The notes: generated by a model not told the origin, from the letters alone. Shown: positions 26,972 to 35,806, counted from the first letter of the stretch. The stretch: 64,000 nt of DNA from Acidobacteriota bacterium (GCA_003225175.1 QIBA01000066.1:62001-126000), one strand, 5' to 3'. Numbers and translations: made by a program.

Positions 26972-28207
26972 ATGGATCCAGCTGTTCTCAAAGGAACCTT
27001 GGCTGTTCACGGCGGCATGCCGGTGCGGACTCAGCCTATGCCTGAGTGGCCGATCTTTGCGCAGGACGAGATTGCCGCCGTTGCCGATGTGATGCGCAGT
27101 GGAAAAGTGAACTACTGCACCGGCGAGCAGGGAAGGCTGTTTGAGCGCGAATTTGCGGATGCTTGCGGAACGAAGCACGCTGTTGCAGTCGCTAACGGAA
27201 CCGTTGCCCTCGAACTGGCGTTGCGTTCGGTTGGCATTCGACCTGGTGATCACGTCGTGACCAGCAGCCGCTCGTTCTTTGCCTCCGCGAGCTGCATCGC
27301 TATGTGCGGAGCGACTCCGATCTTTGCCGACGTCGATCGTGATACTCAGAACGTCACCGTCGACACGATTCGGACGGTGTTGACTCCAGAAACGCGGGCG
27401 ATCCTTGTCGTTCATCTGGGCGGCAATCCATGTGAGATGGATTGCATCGTTCAATTCGCTCACGAGCGCAGGCTGTTCCTGATTGAGGACTGCGCACAAG
27501 CTCAAGGCGCAACTTACCGGGGCCGACCAGTAGGCTCATTTGCAGACGCGGCAGCTTTCTCCTTCTGCCAGGACAAGATCATCAGCACTCTGGGTGAAGG
27601 AGGAATGATGGCAACCAATAATCCTGAGCTGTATGAGAGAGCTTCGGCATTTCGCAATCATGGCGTGCATGACGCGAGCCATGATCGAAGCACGAACGGG
27701 AATGGCTTTCGCTGGATTCATGACTCACTGGGGACCAACTGGAGAATGACTGAAGCGCAGGCTGCGGTCGGACGCGCGCAGTTGCAGAAATCGAGCAGTT
27801 GGCTGGAGCGTCGTCGCGCCCTTGCTAGCATTCTTCACAAACGTATCGGACAAATTCCAGCTCTTCGCGTTCCCGCTCTCCGGCAGCATACAGAACCTGC
27901 TTACTATCGCTTCTACGCTTTTGTTCGCCCGGAACAGCTGGCGCGGGGCTGGAATCGGAATACGATCGTCGATACCATAAACGATGAGGGCGTGTCTTGT
28001 TACACCGGGAGCTGCGGCGAGGTTTACCGTGAAAAAGCATTTGCGACCGCGCGGCCGCCATCACGGCATCCTGTAGCACAAGAGCTTGGGGAGACCAGCC
28101 TCGCATTTCTTGTTCATCCAAGTCTCTTTGAAACGGACGTCGAAGATACCTGCTGCGCAGTCGAGAAAGTAATGGCATGCGCCAGCTTGAATGAAGGAAA
28201 TTTCTGA
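26972..28207 (+). CDS. DegT/DnrJ/EryC1/StrS family PLP aminotransferase
   Basis: 411 residues. The fold-type I PLP pattern is clear: VANGTVALELALRSVGI, VTSSRSFFASASCIAMCGATP, IEDCAQAQGATYRGRPVGSF and the Schiff-base Lys202 in FCQDKIISTLGEGGM. The family makes amino-sugars on nucleotide-diphosphate carriers for LPS or other glycans; the exact sugar cannot be told. The C-terminal half (YYRFYAFVRPEQL, GVSCYTGSCGEVY) is typical of the branch acting on longer or branched sugars. No other sugar genes are adjacent, and the next gene is about 180 bp away. Confidence 0.88.
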   Translation: MDPAVLKGTLAVHGGMPVRTQPMPEWPIFAQDEIAAVADVMRSGKVNYCTGEQGRLFEREFADACGTKHAVAVANGTVALELALRSVGIRPGDHVVTSSRSFFASASCIAMCGATPIFADVDRDTQNVTVDTIRTVLTPETRAILVVHLGGNPCEMDCIVQFAHERRLFLIEDCAQAQGATYRGRPVGSFADAAAFSFCQDKIISTLGEGGMMATNNPELYERASAFRNHGVHDASHDRSTNGNGFRWIHDSLGTNWRMTEAQAAVGRAQLQKSSSWLERRRALASILHKRIGQIPALRVPALRQHTEPAYYRFYAFVRPEQLARGWNRNTIVDTINDEGVSCYTGSCGEVYREKAFATARPPSRHPVAQELGETSLAFLVHPSLFETDVEDTCCAVEKVMACASLNEGNF

Positions 28208-28385
28208 TACGAATAAAGGTCTCCTGCCGGATTTCATCCGATAAACCTCTTTGCTTCCATACAGACGTGCGGTTACTTCAGAACGTGTGAATGTTGAGTT
28301 TTCCTGGCGAATCTGAAAGCAGTGGATTTACCCTTTGTTAACTCTGTGAAAGAATGCCTTCTCACATCCCCCGAAAGTCTGCAGA

Positions 28386-29618
28386 ATGATTAAAGCTCTT
28401 CTGATCGAAGAAGACGCCGAGTCTCGGGCTGTCGCGGAGCGCGCTTTTGCCAAGGCCGACATGAGCGTGGCGAGCGCTGTGGACTATCAATCCGGTTATG
28501 AGCTCCTGCGCACGGAAAAGCCGGGCGCAGTTGTCATCGGCGTAAGTGTTCCCGATCTTCACGGCTACGATCTCTGTCAGGAGATTCGCCGTGATCCCGC
28601 GACACGCGATGTGCCTATTGTTATCTGCTCCGCACAGAGCTATCCGGCAGACATTCGTCGCGCTAAGGAATTCGGGGCCGATGAGTACGTCATAAAGCCT
28701 TACGCCGAGCAGCAGCTCGTAGACGCAGTATGGAATGCAATTGAGTTACGAAGCACCGTCTTCCGCGTGAAGTTCTGGGGTACTCGCGGATCCATTGCCA
28801 CGCCTGGTCCGGAGACGATTCGTTATGGCGGTAATACGTCATGTGTGGAGGTTCGCTGCGGAGAAGACATCCTCATCTTTGACTGCGGCACTGGTGTGCG
28901 CGAACTGGGAATCGCGCTGGCGAAGGAATATGCGGAGCGTAGTCTCGAAGTGCATCTGTTCGTAAGCCACACTCACTGGGACCACATCCAGGGATTTCCG
29001 TTTTTTCAACCCGCGTATCGCGCCGGCAATCGCGTGAACATCTACAGCCTGCACAGTCCTGACCGCAGCCTCGAAAGACTTTTCACCGGACAAATGGACG
29101 GTAACTACTTTCCGGTCACCCTGGATGACTTAATGGCGCGTCTCCACTTCGAAGAACTATCCGGTGACGTGAACATCGGCGACGTGAAGATCTCGCACAT
29201 GCATTTGAACCATCCCGGACTCTCGCTCTCATTCCGCATAGAATCGAAGGGCCGTGCTGTGGTTTACATGACGGATCACGAGCCCTATCACAAACTGCTC
29301 GGTGAAAGTTCGCATACGAGAAAGCTCGACGCAGAGATTGATGCCTTCGCAAAGGACTCTGACCTGCTGATTCGAGAGGCGCAATACACTGACGAGGAGT
29401 ACGTCATCAAGCGCGGCTGGGGACACAGCACGACTACTGACGCCGCTTTCTCGGCTATGAACTCCGAAGCCAAACGCCTGGTGCTGTTTCACCACGATCC
29501 GATGCACGACGATCAACAAGTCGACTCGATGGTCGAGTCCTGCCGCAACAAGATCAAAGAGAACGGCAAGCAGATCAGCGTCATGGGCGCAGCTGACAAG
29601 CTCACTTTACGAATCTGA
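28386..29618 (+). CDS. Degenerate receiver domain fused to metallo-beta-lactamase-fold hydrolase
   Basis: 410 residues. Residues 1-120 form a response-regulator receiver: acidic EED at 8-10, PDLHGYDLC after the active-site loop, and the conserved Lys104 in YVIKPYA. The phospho-acceptor Asp is replaced by Gly52 (VVIGVSVPD where DVxxP is expected). Residues 127-400 are an MBL-fold domain with WGTRGSIATPG, FDCGTGVRELG and the metal motif HTHWDH (195-200), then HLNHPG, MTDHEPY and a late LFHHDPMHDD. This is closest in style to RNase Z/class II phosphodiesterase-like MBL proteins seen in two-component contexts. Predicted role: a hydrolase (nucleotide, RNA or lipid) controlled by protein contact rather than phosphorylation. 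It stands alone, followed by another receiver-like gene. Confidence 0.88.
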   Translation: MIKALLIEEDAESRAVAERAFAKADMSVASAVDYQSGYELLRTEKPGAVVIGVSVPDLHGYDLCQEIRRDPATRDVPIVICSAQSYPADIRRAKEFGADEYVIKPYAEQQLVDAVWNAIELRSTVFRVKFWGTRGSIATPGPETIRYGGNTSCVEVRCGEDILIFDCGTGVRELGIALAKEYAERSLEVHLFVSHTHWDHIQGFPFFQPAYRAGNRVNIYSLHSPDRSLERLFTGQMDGNYFPVTLDDLMARLHFEELSGDVNIGDVKISHMHLNHPGLSLSFRIESKGRAVVYMTDHEPYHKLLGESSHTRKLDAEIDAFAKDSDLLIREAQYTDEEYVIKRGWGHSTTTDAAFSAMNSEAKRLVLFHHDPMHDDQQVDSMVESCRNKIKENGKQISVMGAADKLTLRI

Positions 29619-29702
29619 CCATCCGCCTGGCCTCAATCCTCGTACTCTCCTTGTTTACCGGCGGAGGGTGGGTGGCCTGTGCAAAACCTTGCAAAAAATC
29701 GC

Positions 29703-29731
29703 TTGACACCTTCAAGTGCTACATTGAGAAT
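29703..29731 (+). promoter_or_regulatory. Candidate sigma-70 promoter for the small receiver-like gene
   Basis: A perfect -35 box TTGACA (29703-29708) is followed, after 17 bp, by GAGAAT (29726-29731), matching the -10 box at 4 of 6 positions. It lies about 65 bp upstream of the gene starting at 29797 and after the stop of the receiver-MBL gene, so the small gene likely has its own promoter. Confidence 0.5.
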
Positions 29732-29796
29732 GCCGCCTTCCCCCCCGAAAACAATTGATCCGAATCGACAGACTCTGAGCCTCAGGAGTATCTCCC

Positions 29797-30147
29797 ATGG
29801 AATGGCTCGGCCCCGATATTGTCGCCAAATACGAAAGCTCACGCTGGCCGGTGTTGCTTTCCGTTTGCCCTAACCTCGATCGCATGGAGAGCCGCGAACA
29901 TGCTCTGCTTGCCGCCGGCTATGTAGTGGCCTCAGCCAGCACACTGATAGCCGCCAAGGAGATGACCCAACTTTGTAAGTTCGACATTGTCCTGCTCGAT
30001 CACGAGTGCGCCTCCGACGATCGAGCGAAGAATCTGCAACAACATCACGTAAGCGTCCTGCTCGAATCTGGAACTACAGAGTGCCAATTACTGATTCACC
30101 TGAGTCAGTTACTGGAAGTTGCCAGCGCGTCTGCCGCCGTTCATTGA
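29797..30147 (+). CDS. Small receiver-like (pseudo-receiver) protein
   Basis: 116 residues; an AGGAG ribosome site lies a suitable distance before the ATG. The fold pattern is receiver-like: VLLSVCPNLDRMESREHALLAAGYVV (strand 1, helix 1), a second strand region, and FDIVLLDHE with Asp68 where the phospho-acceptor would be. The acidic pair of strand 1 is missing (SVCPN instead of DDD) and the conserved Lys is not seen, so phosphorylation is doubtful. Similar short proteins are scattered in acidobacterial genomes. It directly follows the receiver-MBL fusion. Confidence 0.6.
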   Translation: MEWLGPDIVAKYESSRWPVLLSVCPNLDRMESREHALLAAGYVVASASTLIAAKEMTQLCKFDIVLLDHECASDDRAKNLQQHHVSVLLESGTTECQLLIHLSQLLEVASASAAVH

Positions 30148-30449
30148 CGGCTGCCGACGCGGGCCTTGGCCTCGGCCGCATTTCCCGCTTCAGCGAAAGC
30201 TGCAGGGATCGTGTTTTTGCGACGATGTGTCGCCCAGACCCAAGTGAATCAGATTGGTAATCGTGGGATGAGACATGACGCGGGCAGACATTCTAACGCC
30301 CAAAATGCCGCACTACGGGCTTTGCACGCTCTGGATCACGCATAGCGACGGCCCACCGCACGTGGGCTACAAGAGTACGGCGCCTTCGGCGCTGTCTGAC
30401 CGGCTGACTGCTGACCGCTAAGCGCTAACTCTGCTAGGCTAACCGGCCT
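30148..30449. other. Intergenic region with GC-rich palindromes
   Basis: About 300 bp without a credible gene. Short inverted runs are visible (GGCGCCTTCGGCGC near 30390, and GACCGGCTGACTGCTGACCG just before the next start). They could form hairpins, but I cannot assign a function. Confidence 0.4.
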
Positions 30450-30963
30450 ATGCGCTTTCAGCAGAGTCTGCTTTTCCTACTCGCCATCACTGTTTTCGCC
30501 TTCGCGCAAAATAAGAACCTTCTACCGTTAGCCGAGCGGCTCGCGGCGCAGAATGCTCTCTTCGACGAGCAGTACGAATCCGATCTTCGCGAATTTCCTG
30601 AGCGGGCCACTTCTGTTGGCGACTATCGCTACAACGACAAGCTTGCCGACCGGTCGCTCGCCGCAATGATGCGCCGCGAGACGGTCGATGAAGGGTTCCT
30701 GAAACGGCTGGAGGCGATCTCGACCGCCGGCTTTTCCGACCAGGACCAGCTTTCCCACGACGTCATGGAGCGCGGCTTACAGCAGCGCATTGCCGACTTC
30801 GAGCTCAAGGAGTACGAGATGCCCATCAGCCAGTTCGGCGGCGCAAACCTTCGTCTCCGATCTCCCGCTCTCCATAACTCTCGATTCCGTTCAGCGTTAT
30901 GGAAAACGGAGAAGCGTGGACCATGCCCCGCGTGAGCGCCGCGTCTCGGAAGTTCCACAATGA
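30450..30963 (+). pseudogene. DUF885-family secreted protein remnant, frameshifted and truncated
   Basis: A signal peptide (LLFLLAITVFAFAQ) is followed by the DUF885 N-terminus: FPERATSVGDYRYND, LSHDVMERGLQQRI and EYEMPISQFGG. Intact family members run to about 580-620 residues. Here, after QFGG the family text continues only in the next frame (AAQTFVSDLPLSITLDSV), so a frameshift lies between about 30838 and 30860. The shifted frame then ends at 30963. No further DUF885 sequence is seen. This is a decayed gene; the family is thought to contain metalloprotease-like proteins, but the metal motif is lost. Confidence 0.75.
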
Positions 30964-31007
30964 AACAAATAAGCCAGGGCAGCCGCCCCTAGACCCGGCA
31001 TGACAGG

Positions 31008-31277
31008 ATGATCGAGTTAGCGTATGGTGGTTTAGTGGGGTTGCGAGCCAAGCCTGTACTCATCGTTCTGGTTGTTATCGGCATACTTTATGTCTTCATC
31101 TCTCCTCTGCCGGAGATGGCGGCAACCAGCTCTGGCCGATGTCTCGCTTTTCTTGTTCCTTTCCTGCTCCTTTTTCTGCTTGCAATGCTCGATGCATTCC
31201 TGCCGTTTGCCTCCGGGCAGCAGCTTGTTACTGACCATAGCCTGAGCCGAAGCCTCCTCTGCACCAGGTTGTGTTAA
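31008..31277 (+). CDS. Possible small membrane protein
   Basis: 89 residues with two strongly hydrophobic segments (VLIVLVVIGILYVFISPL and CLAFLVPFLLLFLLAMLDAFL), then a short Ser/Arg/Cys-rich tail. There is no clear ribosome site and no family recognised. It lies between the decayed DUF885 gene and the radical SAM gene, so it could be real or a fragment. Its C-terminus looks unselected. Confidence 0.35.
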   Translation: MIELAYGGLVGLRAKPVLIVLVVIGILYVFISPLPEMAATSSGRCLAFLVPFLLLFLLAMLDAFLPFASGQQLVTDHSLSRSLLCTRLC

Positions 31278-31382
31278 TCCTCAGTACCGAATCCTTTTCC
31301 AGAGAAGTCAACGCATTCGAACGAACCTCTATTGCAGTCGCTCCGCAGCAGTCGGAATGGTCCAACGGGACGAAGGGAGTCC

Positions 31383-32378
31383 ATGCAACGAAAAGAAGTT
31401 TTTCAGGCTTGGGGGAAAATACTCGCAGGACGCAAGCCTGCACTGTCTATTGAGATCACGAAGGAGTGTCCGCTCCGATGTCCGGGATGCTATGCCTACG
31501 CCGATGGCCATGTGGGAGAGGCGGGCAATTTGCGCGATCTGACGGATTATCGGGCGGACGCTTTGGTGCGTGAGGTGCTCAAGGTGGTCGATGAACATCG
31601 TCCATTACATTTGTCGATCGTCGGTGGAGATCCATTGGTGCGCTTTCGCGAGTTGACGGTTCTCCTGCCCGAGTTGCGTAAGCGCAACATCTTCGTTCAA
31701 ATCGTTACCAGCGCCTTTCGCCAAATTCCTGCGGAATGGGCAGACGATCCCAAACTGGCAATCGTCATTTCCATCGACGGGCTGCAGCCGGAGCACGATA
31801 TTCGCCGCCGGCCCGCGACCTATGCAAGAGTGCTGGAGAATATTGCCGGTCATCGCGTAATCGTGCATTGCACGATTACCTCGCAGATGATGCGGCGCGC
31901 CGGCTACCTGGAAGAATTTGTTCAGCTCTGGAGTTCGAAGGAAGAAGTGCGCAAGATCTGGATGAGCATCTTCACTCCGCAAATTGGCGAACAGTCGCTG
32001 GAGATACTTTCTTCATCTCAGCGCTCCTCGTGTATCGCTGAAATGCGGCGTCTGCGGACCATCTACGTGAAGCTCGATATGGACGATTCGCAAATCCGGG
32101 AGTTCGGAAATCCTCCGGCTTCGCCTGAAGAATGCATTTTCGCGCAAACCACCACGACGATCTCAGCCGACCTGAAGACCCAGATCGCACCTTGTCAGCT
32201 GGGCGGGAATCCCGACTGCTCGCAATGCGGCTGTGTAGCATCGATGGGGCTGGCGGCGATAGGACATCATCGCGTGGGCCTTGGGGTTACGGCGGGCCAA
32301 TTGTTCCGGATATCATCCAAGATCGGCGATAAGGTTCGCCGCGTGCGCTCAGGCGGCTGGTCTTGGAGGGCTGCATAG
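31383..32378 (+). CDS. Radical SAM protein with C-terminal cysteine cluster
   Basis: 331 residues from ATG 31383 (GGAG just upstream; the frame is open 17 codons further but without a ribosome site). The [4Fe-4S] motif is CPLRCPGCY (Cys29, Cys33, Cys36), followed by SIVGGDPLVR, a SAM-binding GGxP-like segment, and a TIM-barrel core (VISIDGLQPEHD). The C-terminus has a SPASM/twitch-like Cys cluster (CIFAQ..., APCQLGGNPDCSQCGC) that probably binds a second cluster. Related proteins modify peptides or lipids such as hopanoids. No substrate peptide gene is evident nearby. It lies in an accessory-looking patch. Confidence 0.85.
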   Translation: MQRKEVFQAWGKILAGRKPALSIEITKECPLRCPGCYAYADGHVGEAGNLRDLTDYRADALVREVLKVVDEHRPLHLSIVGGDPLVRFRELTVLLPELRKRNIFVQIVTSAFRQIPAEWADDPKLAIVISIDGLQPEHDIRRRPATYARVLENIAGHRVIVHCTITSQMMRRAGYLEEFVQLWSSKEEVRKIWMSIFTPQIGEQSLEILSSSQRSSCIAEMRRLRTIYVKLDMDDSQIREFGNPPASPEECIFAQTTTTISADLKTQIAPCQLGGNPDCSQCGCVASMGLAAIGHHRVGLGVTAGQLFRISSKIGDKVRRVRSGGWSWRAA

Positions 32379-32493
32379 GAAGTGTAAGCGTCTGACAATT
32401 TTCCCGCAGGAAATGAAATGCTTGCCACGAACATGTCGATGCCTTCGTTGAGTGGGGGCCGTCTTTGCCGGCGCGGCCGAACAGCATTGGCGG

Positions 32494-33344
32494 TTACTGC
32501 CGTATTCCGCCGAACGGATCGTCGCTTGTGACGCCATTCGACAAGTCGTCGACAGCAGTCTGGAATGCTGGCCATGCGTTCGAAGCGGAATCTGATGTCA
32601 GTTTGGCGTAGAGCTGCGCGAGCGTTCCAGAATCCCCGAGCGAAACCATTGCTTGGTGATCTCGCCGAGATCGTATTTCTTGGCGAGGAGCCACGATATG
32701 AAGGCCATGCCGCATCCCGTGCTGTCGGGGTTCTGGTCCGTGGGATCGGTCTGATTCACGAAATCGGGCATTCCGTCCTGAGCCCATTGCGGAGCCGTGG
32801 CGAAATCAGCGAGTGCATTATTACCAAGCACAGCTGTGCACCATCGCGAGAGAGCTTCACCGGTATTAAGACCGCAAAGGTTTCCTCCCATCGAACATTC
32901 GCTCAGCTCTGCCTCGAACAGCGCGGATACACGCTCAGAACGGCCGAAGGATGCGCAGACCTCAATCGCATTGCCCGTCGTGTAATCGCAACCCATATGA
33001 TCGGCGCCGCCGGTTCCGTCCGTACGGCCATCGAGTGCGAAGATAATCACACTCACAGCTCCGCCCTTGGCGCCAAAAATAGCGTCGTTGGCCTTGACGA
33101 CTCGGTCGGCATCCTTGACGAGATCCTTTGCATTCTGAGACGCCGGCTGTCCTAAAGTGGGATCGACATAAACCGTGACTTGCCCGCTCGGACTTGTGCC
33201 GACGAATTCAGAGTTGCCTCGGTAGCTGGGCCATTTGGGAGGTTTTGGGCCTGCACGGCGCATGGTCCGTTCTTGGAGGACGAGAGCAGTTGCTCGAATG
33301 CGGTGACTCACTTCTGAGTCCTTTCTTAAGCGGTGATGATTCAT
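32494..33344 (-). pseudogene. Conserved secreted-type protein of unknown function, with a one-base frameshift
   Basis: The first frame (from an ATG at 33263, or 33344 at most) encodes PKPPKWPSYRGNSEFVG..., GQVTVYVDPTLGQPA, DHMGCDYTTGNAIEVCASFG, CSMGGNLCGLNTGEALSRWC and APQWAQDGMPDFVNQTDP. After EITK it loses its pattern. The neighbouring frame carries the natural continuation, MVSLGDSGTLAQLYAKLTSD, to a stop at 32494. One missing base at about 32648-32656 (AAGCAATG, where AAGGCAATG would restore the frame) explains it. The paired cysteines suggest an exported protein. It could be a sequencing error or a recent inactivation. Confidence 0.65.
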
Positions 33345-33623
33345 TCTCCGGCACGCAGGAAACGCGCAAGATCACTCTGCTTCGATTGAGCGCGGAAGCC
33401 TGAAGGAGTCTGCGACTATTCGAAACGCTATCTAATCCTACTCTGGGAAAAACACACGTTTCAGGTACATGTGTCGATGTCGCTGAGATTCTGCCCATCG
33501 GAAAGGAATGGCGTAGAACATGGCCGATCGGCTGATGCCGTCGGTACAGTTCACAATACTCTGCAATAAGCGATTAGCTAAGGCGCAAGCCCATGATTTC
33601 GCTAATCGCTCATTGCTACCTCA

Positions 33624-33887
33624 TTAAGCTACTTTCACGGGAACGGTTCGCAGGCACGCCGTGATTTCGCCCAATACTTTCTCGTAGTCAGCGGTCGTCG
33701 CGCGTTCCACATGGATGCGAGCTCCCTTGATACCGGCTTCTTCCACCAGGCGCTTGAAGTCAAACTGAAGGAAATTCTCAACTTGTTGACGGGTTAGGAA
33801 TGCGATGGGAACATTGGCAGATTGGCCGTTCGAGGTCTCGATCTTTACGAAGTACGGGTACTCAGGCTGTTGCGTTTCTGCGTTCAT
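33624..33887 (-). CDS. Small conserved protein of unknown function
   Basis: 87 residues. The ATG at 33887 is preceded by GGAGG at ideal spacing, which fixes this start over an ATG at 33962. The sequence reads YFVKIETSNGQSANVPIAFL then RQQVENFLQFDFKRLVEEAG and a charged C-terminus with a final PVKVA. A beta-alpha small fold is likely. I recognise no named family. It is monocistronic; 260 bp of promoter region separate it from the divergent PPOX gene. Confidence 0.65.
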   Translation of the reverse strand: MNAETQQPEYPYFVKIETSNGQSANVPIAFLTRQQVENFLQFDFKRLVEEAGIKGARIHVERATTADYEKVLGEITACLRTVPVKVA

Positions 33888-34149
33888 GCAAAACACCTCC
33901 ATAGAACGACGAAAGGCCGGCGGGGATCGTCGCCCATTTGATTGAATTGGAAGTGGCCGCAAAGCGAATCTATCACACCTTGCCGCGACCCCTGCATGAG
34001 TTCTCGTGTAGGTATCAAAAAAATTATGACAAGTTTGTAGGGATTCTTAAGCTCTGCAGCGTAAGGCCGGCCGATCTTCCGAATACTCATCGCGCCCGTA
34101 CGCTCATCCATCGAGCGCGCCGCCTATCCCAGAGCGTTAGCATGAATGA

Positions 34150-34674
34150 ATGGCAAACGATGCGCGTGGCTCCATAGTCCTCACTGCGGATATGCGGGCC
34201 GTGATCCGCTCGGCTCATCTGTGCTTTGCGGCCACTGTTACTCCTGAAGGACTGCCAAACCTTTCCCCAAAAGGAACCATTCGGATTTGGGACGACCACC
34301 GCGTGTTTTTTCTCGATATCGCTTCCCCGGGCACGCGGGCGAATCTCGCAGTCCATCCGTGGATGGAGTTGAATGTAGTCGACCAGCTGTCGCGGCGAGG
34401 ATATCGCTTTTTTGGTCATTCGACGCTGCATGCAAGCGGCGAAATCTTTGAGAGGGCAGTGCGGATCGTGGTCGGCGACGAGAAGGCACGATACCCCGTC
34501 CAGTCGGTCGTGCTCCTCGAGGTGCACCGGGCAGCGCCACTGATATCGCCCGGCTATTGGCACGTCGCAGACGAGAGCGCCATGCGTGCCCAGTGGCGCG
34601 AACGTCGTGTTGCCTTGGAGCGCGACTTCGAGGATCACCTCAAACTGCAAGGAGTTTTTCGCGTGGATCGGTGA
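34150..34674 (+). CDS. Pyridoxamine 5'-phosphate oxidase-family FMN-binding protein
   Basis: 174 residues with the split beta-barrel pattern of PPOX proteins: SAHLCFAATVTPEGLPNLSPKG, DHRVFFLDIASPGTRANLA, WMELNVVDQLSRRGYRFFG. The family binds FMN, F420 or haem. Members of this length act as general flavin-linked oxidoreductases; the substrate is unknown. An alternative start about 14 codons in (MRAVIRSAHL) is possible. It is convergent with pfkA. Confidence 0.82.
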   Translation: MANDARGSIVLTADMRAVIRSAHLCFAATVTPEGLPNLSPKGTIRIWDDHRVFFLDIASPGTRANLAVHPWMELNVVDQLSRRGYRFFGHSTLHASGEIFERAVRIVVGDEKARYPVQSVVLLEVHRAAPLISPGYWHVADESAMRAQWRERRVALERDFEDHLKLQGVFRVDR

Positions 34675-34750
34675 GAGTGACGAGCAATGACTGCACTCGT
34701 TCGCACCGGGGCACTGCTCGGCCGCATAGTTCAGCGTGCCTGAATCGTTT

Positions 34751-35806
34751 CTACACCGCCTTGTTGGCGGGTTCTCTCAAACCTGCCGCGACATCGATCA
34801 GGTCTTGTCCGACGGTGCGTGTGCGTGAGAGCGCTTCCTTTAACGGAATCGTGACGATGTCCGTGCCGCGCAAAGCGACCATCTTGCCGAAGTCGTGGCG
34901 ATGGACGGCGTCGATGGCGCCGATGCCGTAACGGGTCGCCAGCATGCGATCGAACGCGGTGGGCGATCCGCCGCGCTGGATGTGTCCGAGAACGACAGCC
35001 CGCGCTTCAAAGCCGGTGCGCTTCTCCAGTTCCTGCGCGAGGATGGTGCCGATGCCGCCCAGGCGAACGTGTCCGAACTCGTCCTTCTTTCCCTTTTCGG
35101 CAACGATCTGCTCGTCGATGCCTGCCGCCAGGCGGGCTCCTTCTGCGACGACAACCACGCTGAAGTAGCGTCCGCGAGCGTGGCGCTGGGCAATGGTCTC
35201 GGCAACCTCGTTCAAGTCGAATGGGCGCTCGGGAATGAGAATCACATCGGCGCCGCCGGCGATGCCGCTGTAGATAGCGATCCAGCCGGAGTCGCGTCCC
35301 ATCACTTCGACGACGATTACGCGGTTGTGCGCCTCGGCCGTCGTGTGTACGCGGTCGATGGCTTCGGTGGAGATGTTCACGGCGGTGTCGAATCCGAAGC
35401 AGAAGTCGGTGCCGCTGAGGTCGTTGTCGATCGTCTTGGGAACACCGACGACTTTGAATCCCATCTCCTGAAGCTTGTACGTGACCGATTGCGTGTCGTC
35501 TCCGCCCAGCACGACCAGCGCTTCGATATTATGGCGCTTCAGCGTCTCGAGGCAGAGCTGCATGCCGCCTTCCTTCTTGGCGGGATTGGTGCGCGACGTG
35601 CGCAGGATGGTTCCACCGCGCGGCAAGATACCGGCGATGCTGTCGAGCGTGAGCTTGGTCGTGTGATCTTCCATCACGCCGCGCCAGCCTTCAAGGAAAC
35701 CGATGAATTCGTCGTTATGATGAAAGATGCCCTTGCGAACAACCGCACGAATGACTGCGTTTAGACCGGGGCAATCGCCCCCTCCAGTGAGGATGCCAAT
35801 TCTCAT
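34751..35806 (-). CDS. pfkA: 6-Phosphofructokinase, predicted pyrophosphate-dependent
   Basis: 351 residues. The phosphofructokinase core is complete: GILTGGGDCPGLNAVIR, the PKTIDND catalytic loop, MGRDSGWIA and LGHIQRGGSPTAFDR. In the numbering shared with the E. coli enzyme, residue 104 is Asp (GGDDT) and residue 124 is Lys (PKTIDND) where ATP enzymes carry Gly/Gly. This Asp/Lys pair is the accepted hallmark of PPi-dependent enzymes, so it probably works reversibly on fructose-6-P with PPi (EC 2.7.1.90). It is transcribed alone. Upstream AT-rich sequence with a TTTAAT...ATTAAA inverted pair (about 35867-35888) may hold the promoter. Confidence 0.9.
   Translation of the reverse strand: MRIGILTGGGDCPGLNAVIRAVVRKGIFHHNDEFIGFLEGWRGVMEDHTTKLTLDSIAGILPRGGTILRTSRTNPAKKEGGMQLCLETLKRHNIEALVVLGGDDTQSVTYKLQEMGFKVVGVPKTIDNDLSGTDFCFGFDTAVNISTEAIDRVHTTAEAHNRVIVVEVMGRDSGWIAIYSGIAGGADVILIPERPFDLNEVAETIAQRHARGRYFSVVVVAEGARLAAGIDEQIVAEKGKKDEFGHVRLGGIGTILAQELEKRTGFEARAVVLGHIQRGGSPTAFDRMLATRYGIGAIDAVHRHDFGKMVALRGTDIVTIPLKEALSRTRTVGQDLIDVAAGLREPANKAV

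Noticed and set aside
32565-33155. 196-codon plus-strand frame
   Set aside because: Antisense to the frameshifted secreted protein, whose text is conserved-looking.
33208-33498. 96-codon minus-strand frame
   Set aside because: Ser/Arg/Pro-rich, no ribosome site; overlaps the 5' region of the frameshifted gene.
34895-35764. 289-codon plus-strand frame
   Set aside because: Antisense shadow of the phosphofructokinase gene; GC-rich codons keep the frame open.
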